Positions 33,962 through 45,739 are shown, numbered from the stretch's first letter. The stretch is DNA of 64,000 bases from Timema cristinae (GCA_039000515.1 JBCFYV010000012.1:38085407-38149406); one strand, 5' to 3'. Translations and numbers: made by a program. Notes: generated from the letters alone by a model not told the origin.

Positions 33962-34590
33962 TTGGATATTGCCACACGTATGTACATTATGCATCAAATT
34001 ACTAACTACGTATCTTTTGATGTTTTTTCAAACTTGTCCGTATCTCGTTGATTCTGTTTATTTAGACATTATTTTGTATTAAAATGGAGAGAAATTTTGA
34101 CAAACTTCAAACGGGTAGTATTTTCCTAGCCAGTATGGAGCCATCAGACCAATGTTTAATATCCGGCGTAGCGCACCTGTAAGTCGTGGTTTTATCCATG
34201 TGTTTTATTATCATCTTTCCAGACGTATACCCTTCTCCTTCAATTCTCTCAAAACAAATAATTTAAGTGACTTTAACCAGAGCGTTTTTACTAAACCATG
34301 CTGCGGCATACACTAAATTTATCCTTAGCTGTGCCCGAGGTGTCTCAGGCATTAGTCTTGCACTGTTCTTGGCCTCTGTTGACGAAGATTTTGGGATTAG
34401 ACTCCTCTCCGCATATATCGGTACTAGGTTTTTCACAAGAGATTTTTACCATTGGATTACAATCCTTCTTTGGATATATCTTCTCTTACTTTTCCTTTTT
34501 CATATATACCCCTAGATTAAGTTGCTTATAACACTGGCTTAATAAATATAACTATAAAAACACTAGGGTAATCGTGCGTGGTTGTATAAC
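33962..34590. other. Unassigned sequence
   Basis: Two overlapping frames at 34267-34531 contain hydrophobic residues but no recognised domain. Part of 34340-34400 ('ctcaggcattagtcttgcac', 'gttgacgaagattttggg') could be a very decayed SINE-A2 head. Confidence 0.35.
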
Positions 34591-34593
34591 TCA

Positions 34594-34680
34594 CATTTAC
34601 ACGGACTAAGGCATCAAACTCACACTATATTATATTACCGATTTTGAGGAGGTCTAAGCTCGAATCTTGGCCGGGTTCCT
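34594..34680 (+). mobile_element. SINE-A2 head fragment
   Basis: 'cacggactaaggcatcaaac' and the B box 'taagctcgaatcttggcc' at the right spacing; the body is lost. Confidence 0.6.
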
Positions 34681-34684
34681 AAGG

Positions 34685-34995
34685 AGCACTAGTTGTGCCT
34701 GGATGGAATTGGATTGCATTTCAGAATTAACTTTATCTTATTTACTATTCTAGATAGACCTATTATGCTTCCACGGACCTTTTAGAATTTTCATCCTGGC
34801 ACGAATATATACCAGTTTCATAGATATATCAAATAGGCTAAGCTGTAGTCTACCTTAAGATAACACGTTTACAAAAATAAATTACTTAAAGTTAAAAAGA
34901 ACTTGACGATCTAAGACTATTTTTAGTATTATTTAAGAATGTATGGTTTCTGTCTCAATGTTATACTCGTATCTTTCAAACTCGCTCTATAAAAC
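34685..34995. other. Unassigned sequence
   Basis: No assignment. Confidence 0.4.
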
Positions 34996-34999
34996 GTAA

Positions 35000-35115
35000 A
35001 TGTATTACCATGGGAAATCCTTTTTTGACTTGCCTCTTCGCCTTGGGAGTGATTCGAACCTCAACTTCCTCCTACTAGCGATCCAGTCTATTGCGAGTAT
35101 GGCTCGTTAGAAAAC
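35000..35115 (-). mobile_element. SINE-A2 head fragment
   Basis: On the minus strand the B box ('agtgattcgaacctcaactt') and head ('agcgatccagtctattgcga', 'ggctcgttag') are seen; the tail is missing. Confidence 0.6.
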
Positions 35116-35119
35116 AGGT

Positions 35120-36076
35120 TCTACAGTCCTGGTATTAAATTTGAAAATATAGAGACATTAGGAATGGGTGTGTAATGTTGAGCGTACTCTTTCATCCAGG
35201 CAAAAATAGTTTGTGTGTTTGGAAAGTGAAGGCTAGATAATTCAATAAAAAAAAATCCAACAAATAGATTTAGTAGCTATAGATACTCCTAAAGTGCCCC
35301 TCTTTTGTTATTGTTTGCTTGTAGGTTGAGTGAAACACACGAGAGTTTGTGAGGGACAATCATCCCCCTTTGGCTTGTATAGTGGTGTTGACGAGAAGAG
35401 GGGTAGCTTAATGGATTACCTGGCCTCTGCTGAGATTAGTGAACATTTTTACTTTGGTTATTGCGGCTTCATCGCCTAGAGTAGCTATTTTGTGCGTGGC
35501 TGTCTGTCGTCCGGCAGGAAGCTTCGAATGATTAATAGGCCCTATTCATTTATAAAAATCCCATTCTTATTTATTTGTGGTTTATGTTTTATGATGACCA
35601 ACGAAAATGTGTTTTACTAACAGTTTTAATTCCATGTATGAGAAAGGGTCTGCACCTAAAAAAAGGCGACTCCCACAATGACTGATATCGCTCGAATATT
35701 TTAGCCAAAAGGTTTAAAATCAGTTCTAATTCAATTGTAAACTTTGAAATTAACCCTTTAGGAGTACCAACTTCCGTCATGATTTCTTATTGCCGCGAGG
35801 AGAGAGATGGGTACATTTCTGAGGAAGGGGTGCTGCTAGTTGTTGAGGACTCCTCCAGGTTCGTTAGTCAATAGCCAACTATTTTTTTTACCAAACTGAC
35901 TCGGGGACAACGTGTAGAAGTTAAATATTTATACTAGTCTATTTTCCTTTTGTGGATTTCAAATGCAATTAATATTAAACAGGACGGAAGAATAAGTATT
36001 ATATTTTAGTTGACTCTAGGCATTTTTGTTACCAAAAGCCACTTGGTTCAAATTAACTCACTGAAAATTGATGTGC
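35120..36076. other. Unassigned sequence
   Basis: No repeat or ORF that I can support. Confidence 0.45.
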
Positions 36077-36316
36077 CTGAAAACTAGAGATGGGCGATAA
36101 ATCACTGATACCATATGATCACCGCTACTCCCACTGAATCGATATCAAAAGTTTCGGTGATTGGGATATCACTGATTGGATATACTCTATACTCGAATCG
36201 GATGGTAACAGTTACTCGAGCTACGGAGCTAATATTGCTTTTTCTAGACATTATTAAATACTCGCTTCGCGGCCCTTGCTATTCTTTTGTTTTTACTTTC
36301 TCGCTATCTTACAGGT

Positions 36317-36702
36317 AGAAAAAGTATTGTGACCGTCAAAGAAATTTAACTCAATATTTTGACGAATCTTGACATTTCATGACTCCCCCTCCCCCCGAAT
36401 AAAAAAAAGTATTTTTTGACTTTCCGAAGGGCAAAAAAAAGTTGATTTTGATTAAATTTCATTTCTAATTATTTATAAATATTCCAAACAAAATGGCTTC
36501 CATCAATATTTCGGCAAAATGACTTTAAGGGCTCCGGTCTGATGCGTAAATTATCCTTTTTTATAATATCTCCTAAACTATTTGAGATGTTATATTACTT
36601 ATCATTACAAATATGTAGGTCTCTTTATAATACAAATATTTTATAAGAAGCATGTTTTTATAAAATCAATAACTTTAAAACTATACGTAGATATGTATAT
36701 GT

Positions 36703-36741
<39 letters not shown>

Positions 36742-37180
36742 TTTTCGAACACAAGAGGTAAAGTATTGCGACCGCAAAAGAAAATCTAACCTGAAATGTT
36801 ATGGATGTCGACGTCTCAAGAACCCCCAAACCCTAAAAAGTGGTATTTGCGATGACGTCTGTATATGTGTCTGCTTAAACTTAAAATTAAGAGTAGTTTA
36901 AGAAAGGGCAAAAAGAGAAGAAATCGATTTTGACTAAAACTCGTATCTAGGTGTGGATTAAGATTATGGATAGACTGGATATTTTCATTTTACCATGAAA
37001 ATGAATTTTAGGGTACTTTACAGAAGCGGAAACTTACGTATCTCCATAACTACTTGATATAATAAATAACTTATCATTGCAAAATTGTAGTACTAATAAA
37101 AATAAAAAACTTTCATTTGAAATATATTTTTATAAATCCAACAGTTTCTAAGATATTTGAAAATATATTAATACAATTTT
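36317..37180 (+). repeat. Family H, copy C, tandem dimer
   Basis: Two units about 440 bases apart start 'gaaaaagtattgtgaccgtc' (36317) and 'ggtaaagtattgcgaccgca' (about 36759), each followed by a 'cgacg...tc', 'cgtattttt'-like and 'gattttgattaaa' series, then the 'ttatcattgcaaaa', 'actttcatttgaaat', 'ttttataaatccaa' module. The module is the same one found in copies A and B. Confidence 0.65.
36699..36736. repeat. (TA)n microsatellite
   Basis: Short alternating TA run between the two units of family H copy C. Confidence 0.9.
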
Positions 37181-37184
37181 GTGA

Positions 37185-38085
37185 GTTTTAGTTGTAAAGA
37201 GGTATTACTTAAGTTTTAACGCAATAATTCTCCAATGCCATAGAGTGATTAAATATAAATAATTCTCTAAAAGTTTATATTGTTTTTACTTAAACTTCTT
37301 AGGAGAAATGTTTGTACAACAATGTTTATATCCATTTTAGACTCAATAGTCAATATTTACATTTTTTATTGGTCAAAATTTATAAATAAGGATTTGATAG
37401 CAGTGCGATGGCATGAAGATTTGCAAAACCTAATAAAATGTCGAAAATTTTAAACTGAAGTTGAAATTTTAATACGAAGTGTTGACCCTTGTGGACCCAA
37501 CATTGGTCTTATTTTATCGGTCCAAACATACAAATGAGGACATTAATTCTTTAAAAACAAAATTATAAAATTTAAAACCGGGACTAAAAAAAATGGGGTG
37601 TGGCTTTGTCATGGATACGGCCGTGTGTTGTACGTGAATACGTTTATTTAACGGGTTATATATTTTTTTTTATAAAAAAAATTTATTTATGTATTTAGGA
37701 TATAGACTAATGTTTTATACAATCGATAGATTTTGACGACAGCTGACGACTAAAACCTAAACGAACATCGTAGCTTCTCCGAGTCAAAAGTTATACTAAT
37801 TGCAAATCTCGATACGCAGCAAAATAGCCTCAAAATGGCGGCGCTTCCCCCTCCACTGCGCGCGATGCGTCACTGTTCTCGCGTATCGTGCATTCTTTGA
37901 TCCTTTAGCTATCCAGTGGTAAAATTTAATTTTGGATCTAGAGGACAGATTCGAAACTACAACGCCAAACTGTATCCCCCGATTTTGTTATCATTAGGTT
38001 TTTTGGATTGCCCCCGTATGGTAGCAAATTTAAAGACATATTCACGCCAAAAAAAAGTTTAACATAATATACTGAACTTTATGCT
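37185..38085. other. hAT interior, CpG-rich island near 37.8 kb
   Basis: Mostly AT-rich, but 37800-37900 is unusually rich in CpG ('aaaatggcggcgcttccccc', 'gcgcgcgatgcgtcactg') and contains aaaatggcggc, a YY1-type motif. It may be a relic promoter of the element. No ORF follows. Confidence 0.4.
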
Positions 38086-38089
38086 TGGG

Positions 38090-38215
38090 TTTGCTAGTGT
38101 ATATTATTTCGTTTCACATACATTACGAGCTTTGAGTAAATTTCTCCATTTTAAAACAATAGAGCGAGAAAGTCCGTGCGGAGTTCAATACCATTTATTT
38201 ATTTTCTACCAGCTA
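38090..38215 (+). repeat. Family H 3' module
   Basis: 'gtatattatttcgtttcaca', 'gagtaaatttctccatttta', 'agagcgagaaagt' and 'accatttatttattttctac' correspond to 45005-45115 of copy B. Confidence 0.6.
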
Positions 38216-39339
38216 ATTAAGAATCGACCTTATTGACTGGCATGTTTTACGTGTTATTTCTATTTAAAACACTTGATCTCGTAGAGCTCATTTTTCAAAA
38301 ACGTTATCAGATTGCTACGTAAAAATTAATTCAATGGTTTAAATGTTTCATTCAAATGTGTTTTCAAAACAAAATATTTGTTGTTAAGAACAAAATTGAA
38401 AAGCTTGCTTACTACGCAAATCATATTTCGGATTATTTTTAAAAGAAGGCTACAAAATAATCATACATTCTTTTTTACGGTGATCCTATCCCCAAAATTG
38501 CAAATAATAAATTAAAATAAGTAACAAAATAGAAAATATATAAATAAACCTTAATATTTACTATGCGTTGATGATCCTATTCATCCTATAGTCTAATCTA
38601 AAGTTTTGCTTCTAATATGTGTATAGTTCATCTACTATTAGATGTACGGTATTTAAAGTAAAATAACATTACTATAATATCATATATGACCTGCATTCCA
38701 AACAACATTTTCTAAACCAATGGCCTAATGTTATGTTCATTTTTAATGTCACATAAATTTTAAATGTAGTACATAATGTTTGTTGGACCACTAATTCACT
38801 ATAAAATATTTTAAAAAATATTTTGCTTTATCTTATTATCAACTGTACGAAAATTTTAAAACGCATACTTTTGTATTGACTGTACATTAGTCAGGCAACA
38901 TGAAACCCAGATGAATCCTGAAGATTAGGTAGCTGTATGTCAATTGTCAATGTCAGTGCCGACAGGAAGAGTAATTTATGTTAGGCCTTTAAGTATCGAG
39001 TTCCATTGCAAGCCGCCAAACACCCGAGTAATTAGTTTCCTTCCAACCGATACTCATGGGACTATTCGAGTAAATACTAAATACCCAATACTCAATACTC
39101 ATAAATACTCCATACTTGATTGTACTCGCATACTCGGACAGCAGCTAAATACTAGCCTTAACCGTGGTTGGAAAGTGAAGAAATATCTGTCCATCAAGAC
39201 ACTGTGAATACCAGTCATAGTGAAAAATCACTGGTATAAATCACCGATATTTTAAAATCACAGTCACTGTATTCACTGATATCGTAAAATTACTGTTTCG
39301 CCCATTTCTACTGGCAACCTTGTATCATTAACGTGTATA

Positions 39340-39425
39340 AAATATTTAATATATAGATATATAATAATAAATATTTTATATTATAATAATATATATGATA
39401 TATCATAATATATTTTATATATTAA
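39340..39425. repeat. AT-only palindromic tract
   Basis: Almost only A and T with many small palindromes. It lies just outside the right end of the hAT element. Confidence 0.85.
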
Positions 39426-39429
39426 ACTT

Positions 39430-39998
39430 TATTACATTCATTACTGTGTCCAGCCTGTGGCCCGATTCAGTTTTTTATTCAAGCTATATATTTTCCAATA
39501 CTGGCTTTGATAGGCTTGTCATAGCTTCATATATTATTATTATTAGCACCGCGTCTTACTACCCGTTCGGGTGATACGCACTTACGCTAATGTATAATGG
39601 TAGGTGATTGTGAGATGAAATGAAGGACCTACAGTTTAACGTGGAATCCGAGCCACGGTGGAGGCCTGGCATTCCCCACATTCACAAGTGTCTTGTCAGA
39701 GGTGAAGGAAGGGTTTGGTAATTAGATAAATCTTTGCCGGGACCGAGGATTGAACCCGGCCGCCAGCATAGAAGTCTGACACCTTACCCCTAGACCACCA
39801 GGTCACCCAGCTTCATATAACTCATAATCTAACGTAATACTAGTACAGGGACAACATCCAGTCCCCGGCCGTTAGTTATTCAATGTTAAAGGGTAGACCC
39901 ATATTTCACCAATTATACATTTTTCGGCCATCCCGGGAATCGAACCCTGGACCCTTAGCTTAGTAATGCAGACGTGCAACTGAATGATCTAAGGTGTC
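39430..39998 (-). mobile_element. SINE-C2, split by a SINE-B
   Basis: In reverse complement this reads a C head (B box from 'gggaatcgaaccctggaccc' on the plus strand), the C body ('ccagtccccggccgttag') and then the third 3' end ('ggcctgtcatagcttcat'-like, 'cagcctgtggcccgattcag'). The same C2 structure occurs uninterrupted at 53146-53425, which gives the pre-insertion form. The SINE-B at 39534-39808 interrupts the 3' part. Confidence 0.85.
39534..39808 (-). mobile_element. SINE-B with perfect 11-bp duplication
   Basis: A complete minus-strand copy. The 11-mer agcttcatata lies at 39523-39533 and again at 39809-39819. It is inserted in the SINE-C2 copy. Confidence 0.97.
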
Positions 39999-39999
39999 G

Positions 40000-41270
40000 G
40001 ATATATATTGTATCATTATAATAATATATATTATTTATATAATGTATATTTATGTATATATAATATTATATAAATATGTTTGTATACATTTATTAATTGA
40101 TAAAGGTCAAGAAAATGCGCAAATATTTTGTAATTATTTGCTTGGCTGGAACTCGAGCCCCTATCCATACAATTAAAGTCTGTACAAGGCTACCCGTTTA
40201 AGTTGTTCCTATTATTTATTTGTCGTACGCCCTCCACGGTAGTTTATTTGTATTTTTACTTACTACCTCTGCCATCCTCCATTAAATTAAATTAAATTAT
40301 CTAACACTATTATTGAGATTTTTTACGGGCACATGTACAGTCCAATTGTTATAGGAAAACCTTTTATAAAATACGAACTTTTACGTTCAAGAATGATAAA
40401 AGTTTACTTTATCATTCATGTTATTTTATATGTATTGATAATATCCATCAAAGGTGACCACTGCAGATCACATGACTTGACGAATAAATGCGTGAGAGTA
40501 AATCTCGTCTTTGTATGTTTATTTTAAAAACCTTATATAATTCATTGCCCCAGTGCAAAGTCATGATATTTCAAAAAATGTTATTTTGAGATAAATGAGA
40601 AATCAACTTTAAGATAGTAAACATAGATATAAGTTTTAGTTCTGTTTTTAACAAAACATGAGTAATTTATAAATATGTATTTAGTTTTTATTTGTCATGG
40701 ATTATATTAACAATGAAAGCATTGATTAAATACCTTAAGTTTAACCTTTTTTTGAACATAAAACATAGTGTTAAAGAACTGGAGAGAGTAAGAGCTGGGA
40801 GATTTGTATTACACAGAATCAAAATGCTTGATTTTAGAGTTATAGCAGTCTTGTTCTAGGACAGCAACGTTGATATTTTCTTAACCTTATGTAAGAATTC
40901 ATAGCAAGAAATAAATCAGGTTAAGACTTGTATTTATTTGAATTAAAATATGTTTTGATTCATTGAAAAATCTTTAAACAACCTCCTTCCTCTTCCATAA
41001 CTCCGATAGGCTCTAAAAAAAATGAGATACTTGCTTTTCCTCTCCGCTTTCCCTTCTCGTGACATACATCCTTTTTCCTTCTACAGCGTGAAAAATGAAT
41101 GTAAATTTGTCGTAACAAAGAGGAAAGAGAGAAAAAACTTTCATTTTTATTTCTGTTAGTAGGAAAATTATATTTGAATTGGCTGCTCCATTAAACGATG
41201 TCATGTAGTATGCATCAGTCCTTGGTCAAAGTCTAATGTTACATGACCACCGATATATTTTATTCAGTTG
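40000..41270. other. Unassigned, AT-rich
   Basis: AT-only text at 40011-40075, a short (TTAAA)n near 40281, otherwise unassigned. Frames of 60-64 codons are not recognised. Confidence 0.4.
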
Positions 41271-41276
41271 ATACAT

Positions 41277-41508
41277 TTTTAGCACCACGTCTTACTACCC
41301 ATTTGGGTCTCGTACATCTATTTAATAGTTACGTTAATGGGCTAGGGATTAATAAGTTTGAATCTATATGAAGTGTACCGGCATTTGTAAACCATTTAGG
41401 AAAAATATCCTTAGTACACCCAACTGGGATCGAACCACGATCTCCCCGTCATGGGAGTCTATTTAAGTGTGAAAGTGGTGCCTTAGACCAGATGGCCACC
41501 GGAACGAT
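41277..41508 (-). mobile_element. SINE-A2
   Basis: Nearly complete minus-strand copy: shared tail, body with a small deletion, B box ('tgggatcgaaccacgatctc') and head to 'gatggccaccgg'. Possible ttgatac target duplication on both sides. Confidence 0.9.
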
Positions 41509-41699
41509 TGATACTTTCATCATGTGATAGTCTTAAGACTATCACATTTTATTTTTCTATCTAGCTTATTATTTTTATATTTTTTAAATCATTTTATGTA
41601 TTTTATATTATGGTTTTCTTATAGAGCGTATTTTTCTCGCCAGGACTGTCGGAATCTTTACTCTCACTTATGAGATAGAGATAAAGAAAGTACAGATGA

Positions 41700-41820
41700 A
41701 AGAAAATGCAACAGAATTCACTTGGAGGGATAATGGTAAAAGATCTGGGAAAATATCACCCTCATTACACCTGCCCGGGATTCAAACCTCGACCTCCTCA
41801 CCACCGTAAAACAAGCCCAC
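41700..41820 (-). mobile_element. SINE-A2 remnant
   Basis: The body ('tgggaaaatatcaccctcat') and B box ('gggattcaaacctcgacctc') are recognisable; the tail and part of the head are lost. Confidence 0.6.
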
Positions 41821-41970
41821 GTGCCTATGCATTTTTTCATTGCCCTTTTATTTCATTTTTATAGTTTTATATCTCTCTTTCATATTCTCACTCGCTGTCT
41901 AGTAACTGACCGAGCGTAACGAGGTTCTATTTTAACTCAAACATATGGCATTATAATACTATAAATCCAC

Positions 41971-42342
41971 ATGGCTGACTCACTTACTGATATTAATGTT
42001 TACCCACTTCCAAATGAGTTAGAAACTATAAATTTGGCAAACTTAAATCTTTTAGCCTGTAACCGACGGGAACATTACAAAAAAGTAAAAACAAAAAAAT
42101 TAACTCCCGAAAAAATATCAAAATGGCGGAGCAACTTAAAAGTCAGTGCGGACCTTTCTTTGGGGGTCTCTTGTGGCTTAACGGTAAGACCTATCAAAAA
42201 ACGGCTCTGGAATTACATTAGTTTACATCCACTTGCAAAGAAAACTCACTGGGAGTTGTGGGTAGAGCCTCCAACTAGCAAAGCGAGCTCTTTATATATG
42301 CCCAGATCTTTACTACGCTATAACTGTCAAATACGTGGATAA
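41971..42342 (+). other. Unrecognised 123-codon ORF
   Basis: The longest frame from an ATG (MADSLTDINVYPLP...) that is not built from a repeat. It has a Lys-rich middle (HYKKVKTKKLTPEKISKW), no signal peptide or membrane segment, and no motif that I know. Composition is not obviously low-complexity. It could be a fragment of a transposon protein, a single-exon gene piece, or chance in 64 kb. 'cgagcgtaacgaggttc' lies just upstream at 41912-41928. Confidence 0.18.
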
Positions 42343-42401
42343 ATTTTAACGAAATTTTGCAACGAAATTTTTCGGATTCAGGCCAAACAATGTGTATATC
42401 C

Positions 42402-42495
42402 ATTGTTTACCCTGTAAGTTGTAAGGTAACCTTGCATTATTCCACGATGGTATAGCTTACAAGATAGGGCCATAGTGTAATTCGTCAAGATAAGT
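42402..42495 (+). repeat. Dispersed repeat R1, copy 1
   Basis: Contains 'ggtaaccttgcattattcca' and a 21-base core starting 'aagatagggccatagtgtaa', then 'ttcgtcaagataag'. The same series is found inverted at 61677-61757. It may be the end of a DNA transposon; no terminal repeat is established. Confidence 0.75.
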
Positions 42496-42499
42496 TTGT

Positions 42500-42695
42500 A
42501 ACATTATAGGTTTCGTGGTCTTTTGATCTGGTTATCCGTTTCAATATGGTGACTGCTCAGTTTTTGTTTGTTTAATAGCTCATATCAAGTGATTATAGTT
42601 TATAGTTCTAAGCAAGCGATCAAGAATATATGGCTTTTTTTTTAAATATAATGTGAGACAGGCGTCTTGCCAAATTAACCATGGTTCTTCTCTAT
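42500..42695. other. Unassigned sequence
   Basis: No assignment. Confidence 0.4.
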
Positions 42696-42699
42696 TAAT

Positions 42700-42778
42700 A
42701 TAATGTACTATTAAATACTATTAAGTATTATTAAGTACTATTAAGTACTATTAAGTACTATTAAATAGTAATATTAAA
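42700..42778. repeat. 10-bp tandem repeat
   Basis: About seven copies of 'tactattaag' with A/G and T/C variation. Confidence 0.9.
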
Positions 42779-42779
42779 T

Positions 42780-43730
42780 AGCCTATCTTGTTAATTTGTT
42801 TTCGGTTTAACTTGATTAACAAGGAAAAATATCAGCTTCTAACCCAAGGAGAAATTCTAGGAGATATTTTAACTTGATATCCAAACAGAAATCTTGAGAC
42901 TGCAGTAACATTAAAAACATGGAGGTATAGACTTCTACTGTTCACAAAACCCTATTATTTTATGAATCCCACTTTCAACCACCACCATTAAATGGAAGTC
43001 ACTAACATCTGACACTAGAAATATGTTTTATTTGATTTATTAGTTTTTAATTCAATCTAAAAGTTATCACAAGCTTCCAATAATACTTACTTCCTTACGG
43101 ATAACTGTATAGCGTAGCATTGCATTATTAATTAAACAGACAAAAAATATAAATACAATTATAACACTTTTTGCCGCAATTGAGACCAATTTTCAAATTA
43201 TGAAAATTAGAATATAGGTTTTTGCATCCTCTTTTTTTTTTTTCACCATCCAAAATTTTTCTGTCTAACCTTCTTGATTTTGAGTTTTGTTTCCCTTCTT
43301 TCGTCTTATGGTCGAGTGTTACCTCTAGTCGTTCCGTCCAAATTCTTCCGAAAAAAAAATTATTTGCGAAAATTCGGATGATCTTCACCAAATGAGTGAA
43401 AATTACATTATATATTGGAATCAGCTCTACCTTTATTTTTTGTCGTAAGCATTTTTAAATAGGTTTTATGCCTGGAAGTACGTGCTTCACAGAAATGTCA
43501 TTCACGTGCCCATTACTTTCGGGCAAACCACAGGGACTGGTTACAAATGTAGGGTAGCAGACATTGTTTGACGTGGGACATTTGTTATAATATTCAAAGT
43601 TAAACGACCTAGCGATTTAGTGTAACTTATCCAACTGGCCCGACGGATAACACCTAGCTTAGATAGGTAATAAAGCTCAAACCAAACGTATTATCGGGGT
43701 GCTGCTTTTACTTTCTATCGACCTCTCGGA
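42780..43730. other. Unassigned sequence
   Basis: An 87-codon minus-strand frame (43128-43391) rich in Lys and Arg is not recognised. The rest is AT-rich and without repeats that I can name. Confidence 0.4.
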
Positions 43731-43734
43731 GAGA

Positions 43735-45115
43735 AAGAAGTAAGTATTTTGATTGTAAAAAAAAATCGAGCTTTAGGTTTTGATACATACCGACGTTTCA
43801 TAACCTTCTGAAACAGAAAAAGTTGTTTTCGCGCTGTCGCCTGTTTGTCTATTTCTCTGTATCTTGGCCAAAGGCCGAAACCATTATGCTGATCAGGCTA
43901 AAACTTGATAGTTTTAATAGGATTGTTAAAGGGTTTTTCTGGGGATTTTTTGGACTTAGATATATAACCCTCACATTAAGGGTAGTCTACTTATGGATAA
44001 AAAGATGTAAAAAAAAATTATTTTATTGAAGTCAGCTCTAACAATTTTGATTAAAATTGTTATCTAGGCCAGAGATGGTGGGACTTTTTCAGCCAGCTTG
44101 CCACTCAATGACCAGATAAACTTTGAAGTAGTCTAGTATGTCATATTTTATTTAAATTTTAAATAAATATATAAAAATAATATTTGATTAATATTATAAA
44201 ATTTGATGACTCAAATCAAATTGAAGGTATTTTAAGTATGCCTAAAGTTTATAAATGTAGATCTATTAAATTGTAAAATTAATTGTCTTGAGCAATTATC
44301 TTTAATAACTTAAAGTAAAGACATTCATTTAAAGTAACACCTTCAATCGATAAAACAGACTATAAAGTGTTATATATGGTAAAAATCAAAATCATACATT
44401 AACCGTTCGATACTACTTTGAAATATGTTGCTAGGTAGTTGTGTTCGGTTCTGTCTGGTTTTCTCCAACAGCACACAAGACTATTTCTAATCGTTGACTT
44501 CACAGAGTTCATCGTGACATGAGATTGAATGTCACGGCTGTAGAAATATTATTGACGACAAAAATGTATACCACTTTGGGAAAAGTTTTATATAATATTT
44601 ATTCTAATATCGTGTGTCACACGCGCAATAGATTTGTCATCACTTACCTAGGCACTGTTCATCAGTAAACTACACACAAAATGGTGCATCTTAGTTTCCA
44701 GCTAAAATGAATTACATAAGTGGATAGCTCAAATTTTGATCACACCTCTGCAAATTTTTGAGATATGAAATAATTATCATTGCAAAGCTGTATTTTAAAA
44801 ATAAAAACACTTTCATTCTAAATATATTCTTATAAAACCAATAGTTTCTGAGCTATAGAAAAATATATGTTTTTAATTGAGGTTTGTGGATTAGTGAGTT
44901 GGTTGTTATGCTCTTTGGTGGACATAGATGTTACTTTTTTCTTATTATGTTTCTGTGACATTGAATATTATTTAATGTATGCTCTTTGGTGGAATGTTCC
45001 TGTAACAATGTATATTATTTAGGTTCACGTTTTGACTAAATATCTCCAATTTTAGGTAAAAGAGCAAGAAAGTATTTGCGATGCACCATATCATTTATTT
45101 ATATTCTACTTTAAA
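43735..45115 (+). repeat. Family H, copy B, split by a hAT element
   Basis: The same ordered landmarks as copy A: 'gtattttgattgtaaaaaa', 'gcctgtttgtctatttctct', 'agtcagctctaacaattttg', 'ttatctaggc', [hAT], 'aaaatggtgcatctta', 'tgagatatgaaataattatc', 'attgcaaagctgtatt', 'actttcattctaaata', 'gtttctgtgaca', then the 3' module. Copy A at 32500-32560 shows the uninterrupted junction. 'atgctctttggtgga' is duplicated locally at 44908 and 44979. Confidence 0.65.
44070..44645. mobile_element. hAT-like element, 576 bp
   Basis: The left end is 'cagagatggtgggacttttt'. The right end in reverse complement begins 'aagtgatgacaaatctattg' then 'cgcgtgtgacac', the known hAT form CAGTGATGGCAAAC with its first bases altered. 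The octamers atctaggc (44062-44069) and acctaggc (44646-44653) match at 7 of 8 positions, and family H copy A lacks the insertion at this exact place. Confidence 0.82.
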
Positions 45116-45119
45116 AATA

Positions 45120-45650
45120 GATTGGAATTGAGACGAGCGAAACAATTTTATAATAGTTTATCAAAATAAAACAAAATTTAAACATAATCAACCTAAATTT
45201 AAAAAAAACTTAAATTCATTACAAATTCCCTATCATAAAATGAATAATTCAGAAAGCCACACTTAAATATATTTTTTTTGTTTTAGTGTACCTTTGTCAA
45301 TTATTTGCCGGTTAATCAGGTCTCTTAAGAAACATTTTGGCGCATTAATTTAGTTCACTCTTTTTATTCTGTTGAATTTGGTTATACTATTTAAGCGTAG
45401 ATGAGAAATCTTACATTAAAATTGTAATGATTAATGTATTAACCTGTGTGCTTGGATAGCTAAGGGGTAAAAAATAAACACACGAGATTAAAAAAAATAG
45501 TTTGCTAACAGTAAAAGTTGTTAACAAAAAGTATTTAAAAAATTATAGTTTGAAAATACAAGTAGTGATTAGGAAGGGGAAACAATCCCTAAATCTTTAT
45601 TAAATGCTCCGCTATCGACTAAGATCTTTTCTATAAAGGCTGGTTTCACA
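45120..45650. other. Unassigned AT-rich stretch
   Basis: No assignment. Confidence 0.4.
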
Positions 45651-45651
45651 C

Positions 45652-45735
45652 AGAAAGCTAAGCTAAGCTATGCCTTGCTACGCCGCGCTATGATTTTTTT
45701 CGATTGCTGATCGAGTAATTTTTCCATCTCTCATC
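45652..45735 (+). mobile_element. Single MITE-like end
   Basis: 'ggctggtttcacacagaaag' followed by the tandem 'ctaagctaagctatgcc' and 'ctacgccgcgctatg' looks like one end of a small DNA transposon (GG..TTTCACAC terminus). No matching inverted end was found downstream. Confidence 0.35.
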
Positions 45736-45739
45736 TCAT

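Larger units (their letters stand above)
36085..39310. mobile_element. Large hAT-like element, 3.2 kb
   Basis: The left end 'tagagatgggcgataaatca' and the right end (reverse complement 'tagaaatgggcgaaacagta') are clear terminal inverted repeats with subterminal 'cactgatatcg' motifs repeated on both sides. The octamers ctgaaaac (36077-36084) and ctggcaac (39311-39318) match at 6 of 8 positions. The interior holds family H sequences, an AT-rich middle and a 'tactcg/aatactc' tract at 39020-39140, but no recognisable transposase. Confidence 0.75.

Noticed and set aside
34267..34531. Two overlapping hydrophobic ORFs
   Set aside because: No domain, no start context, and part of the text resembles a decayed SINE head.
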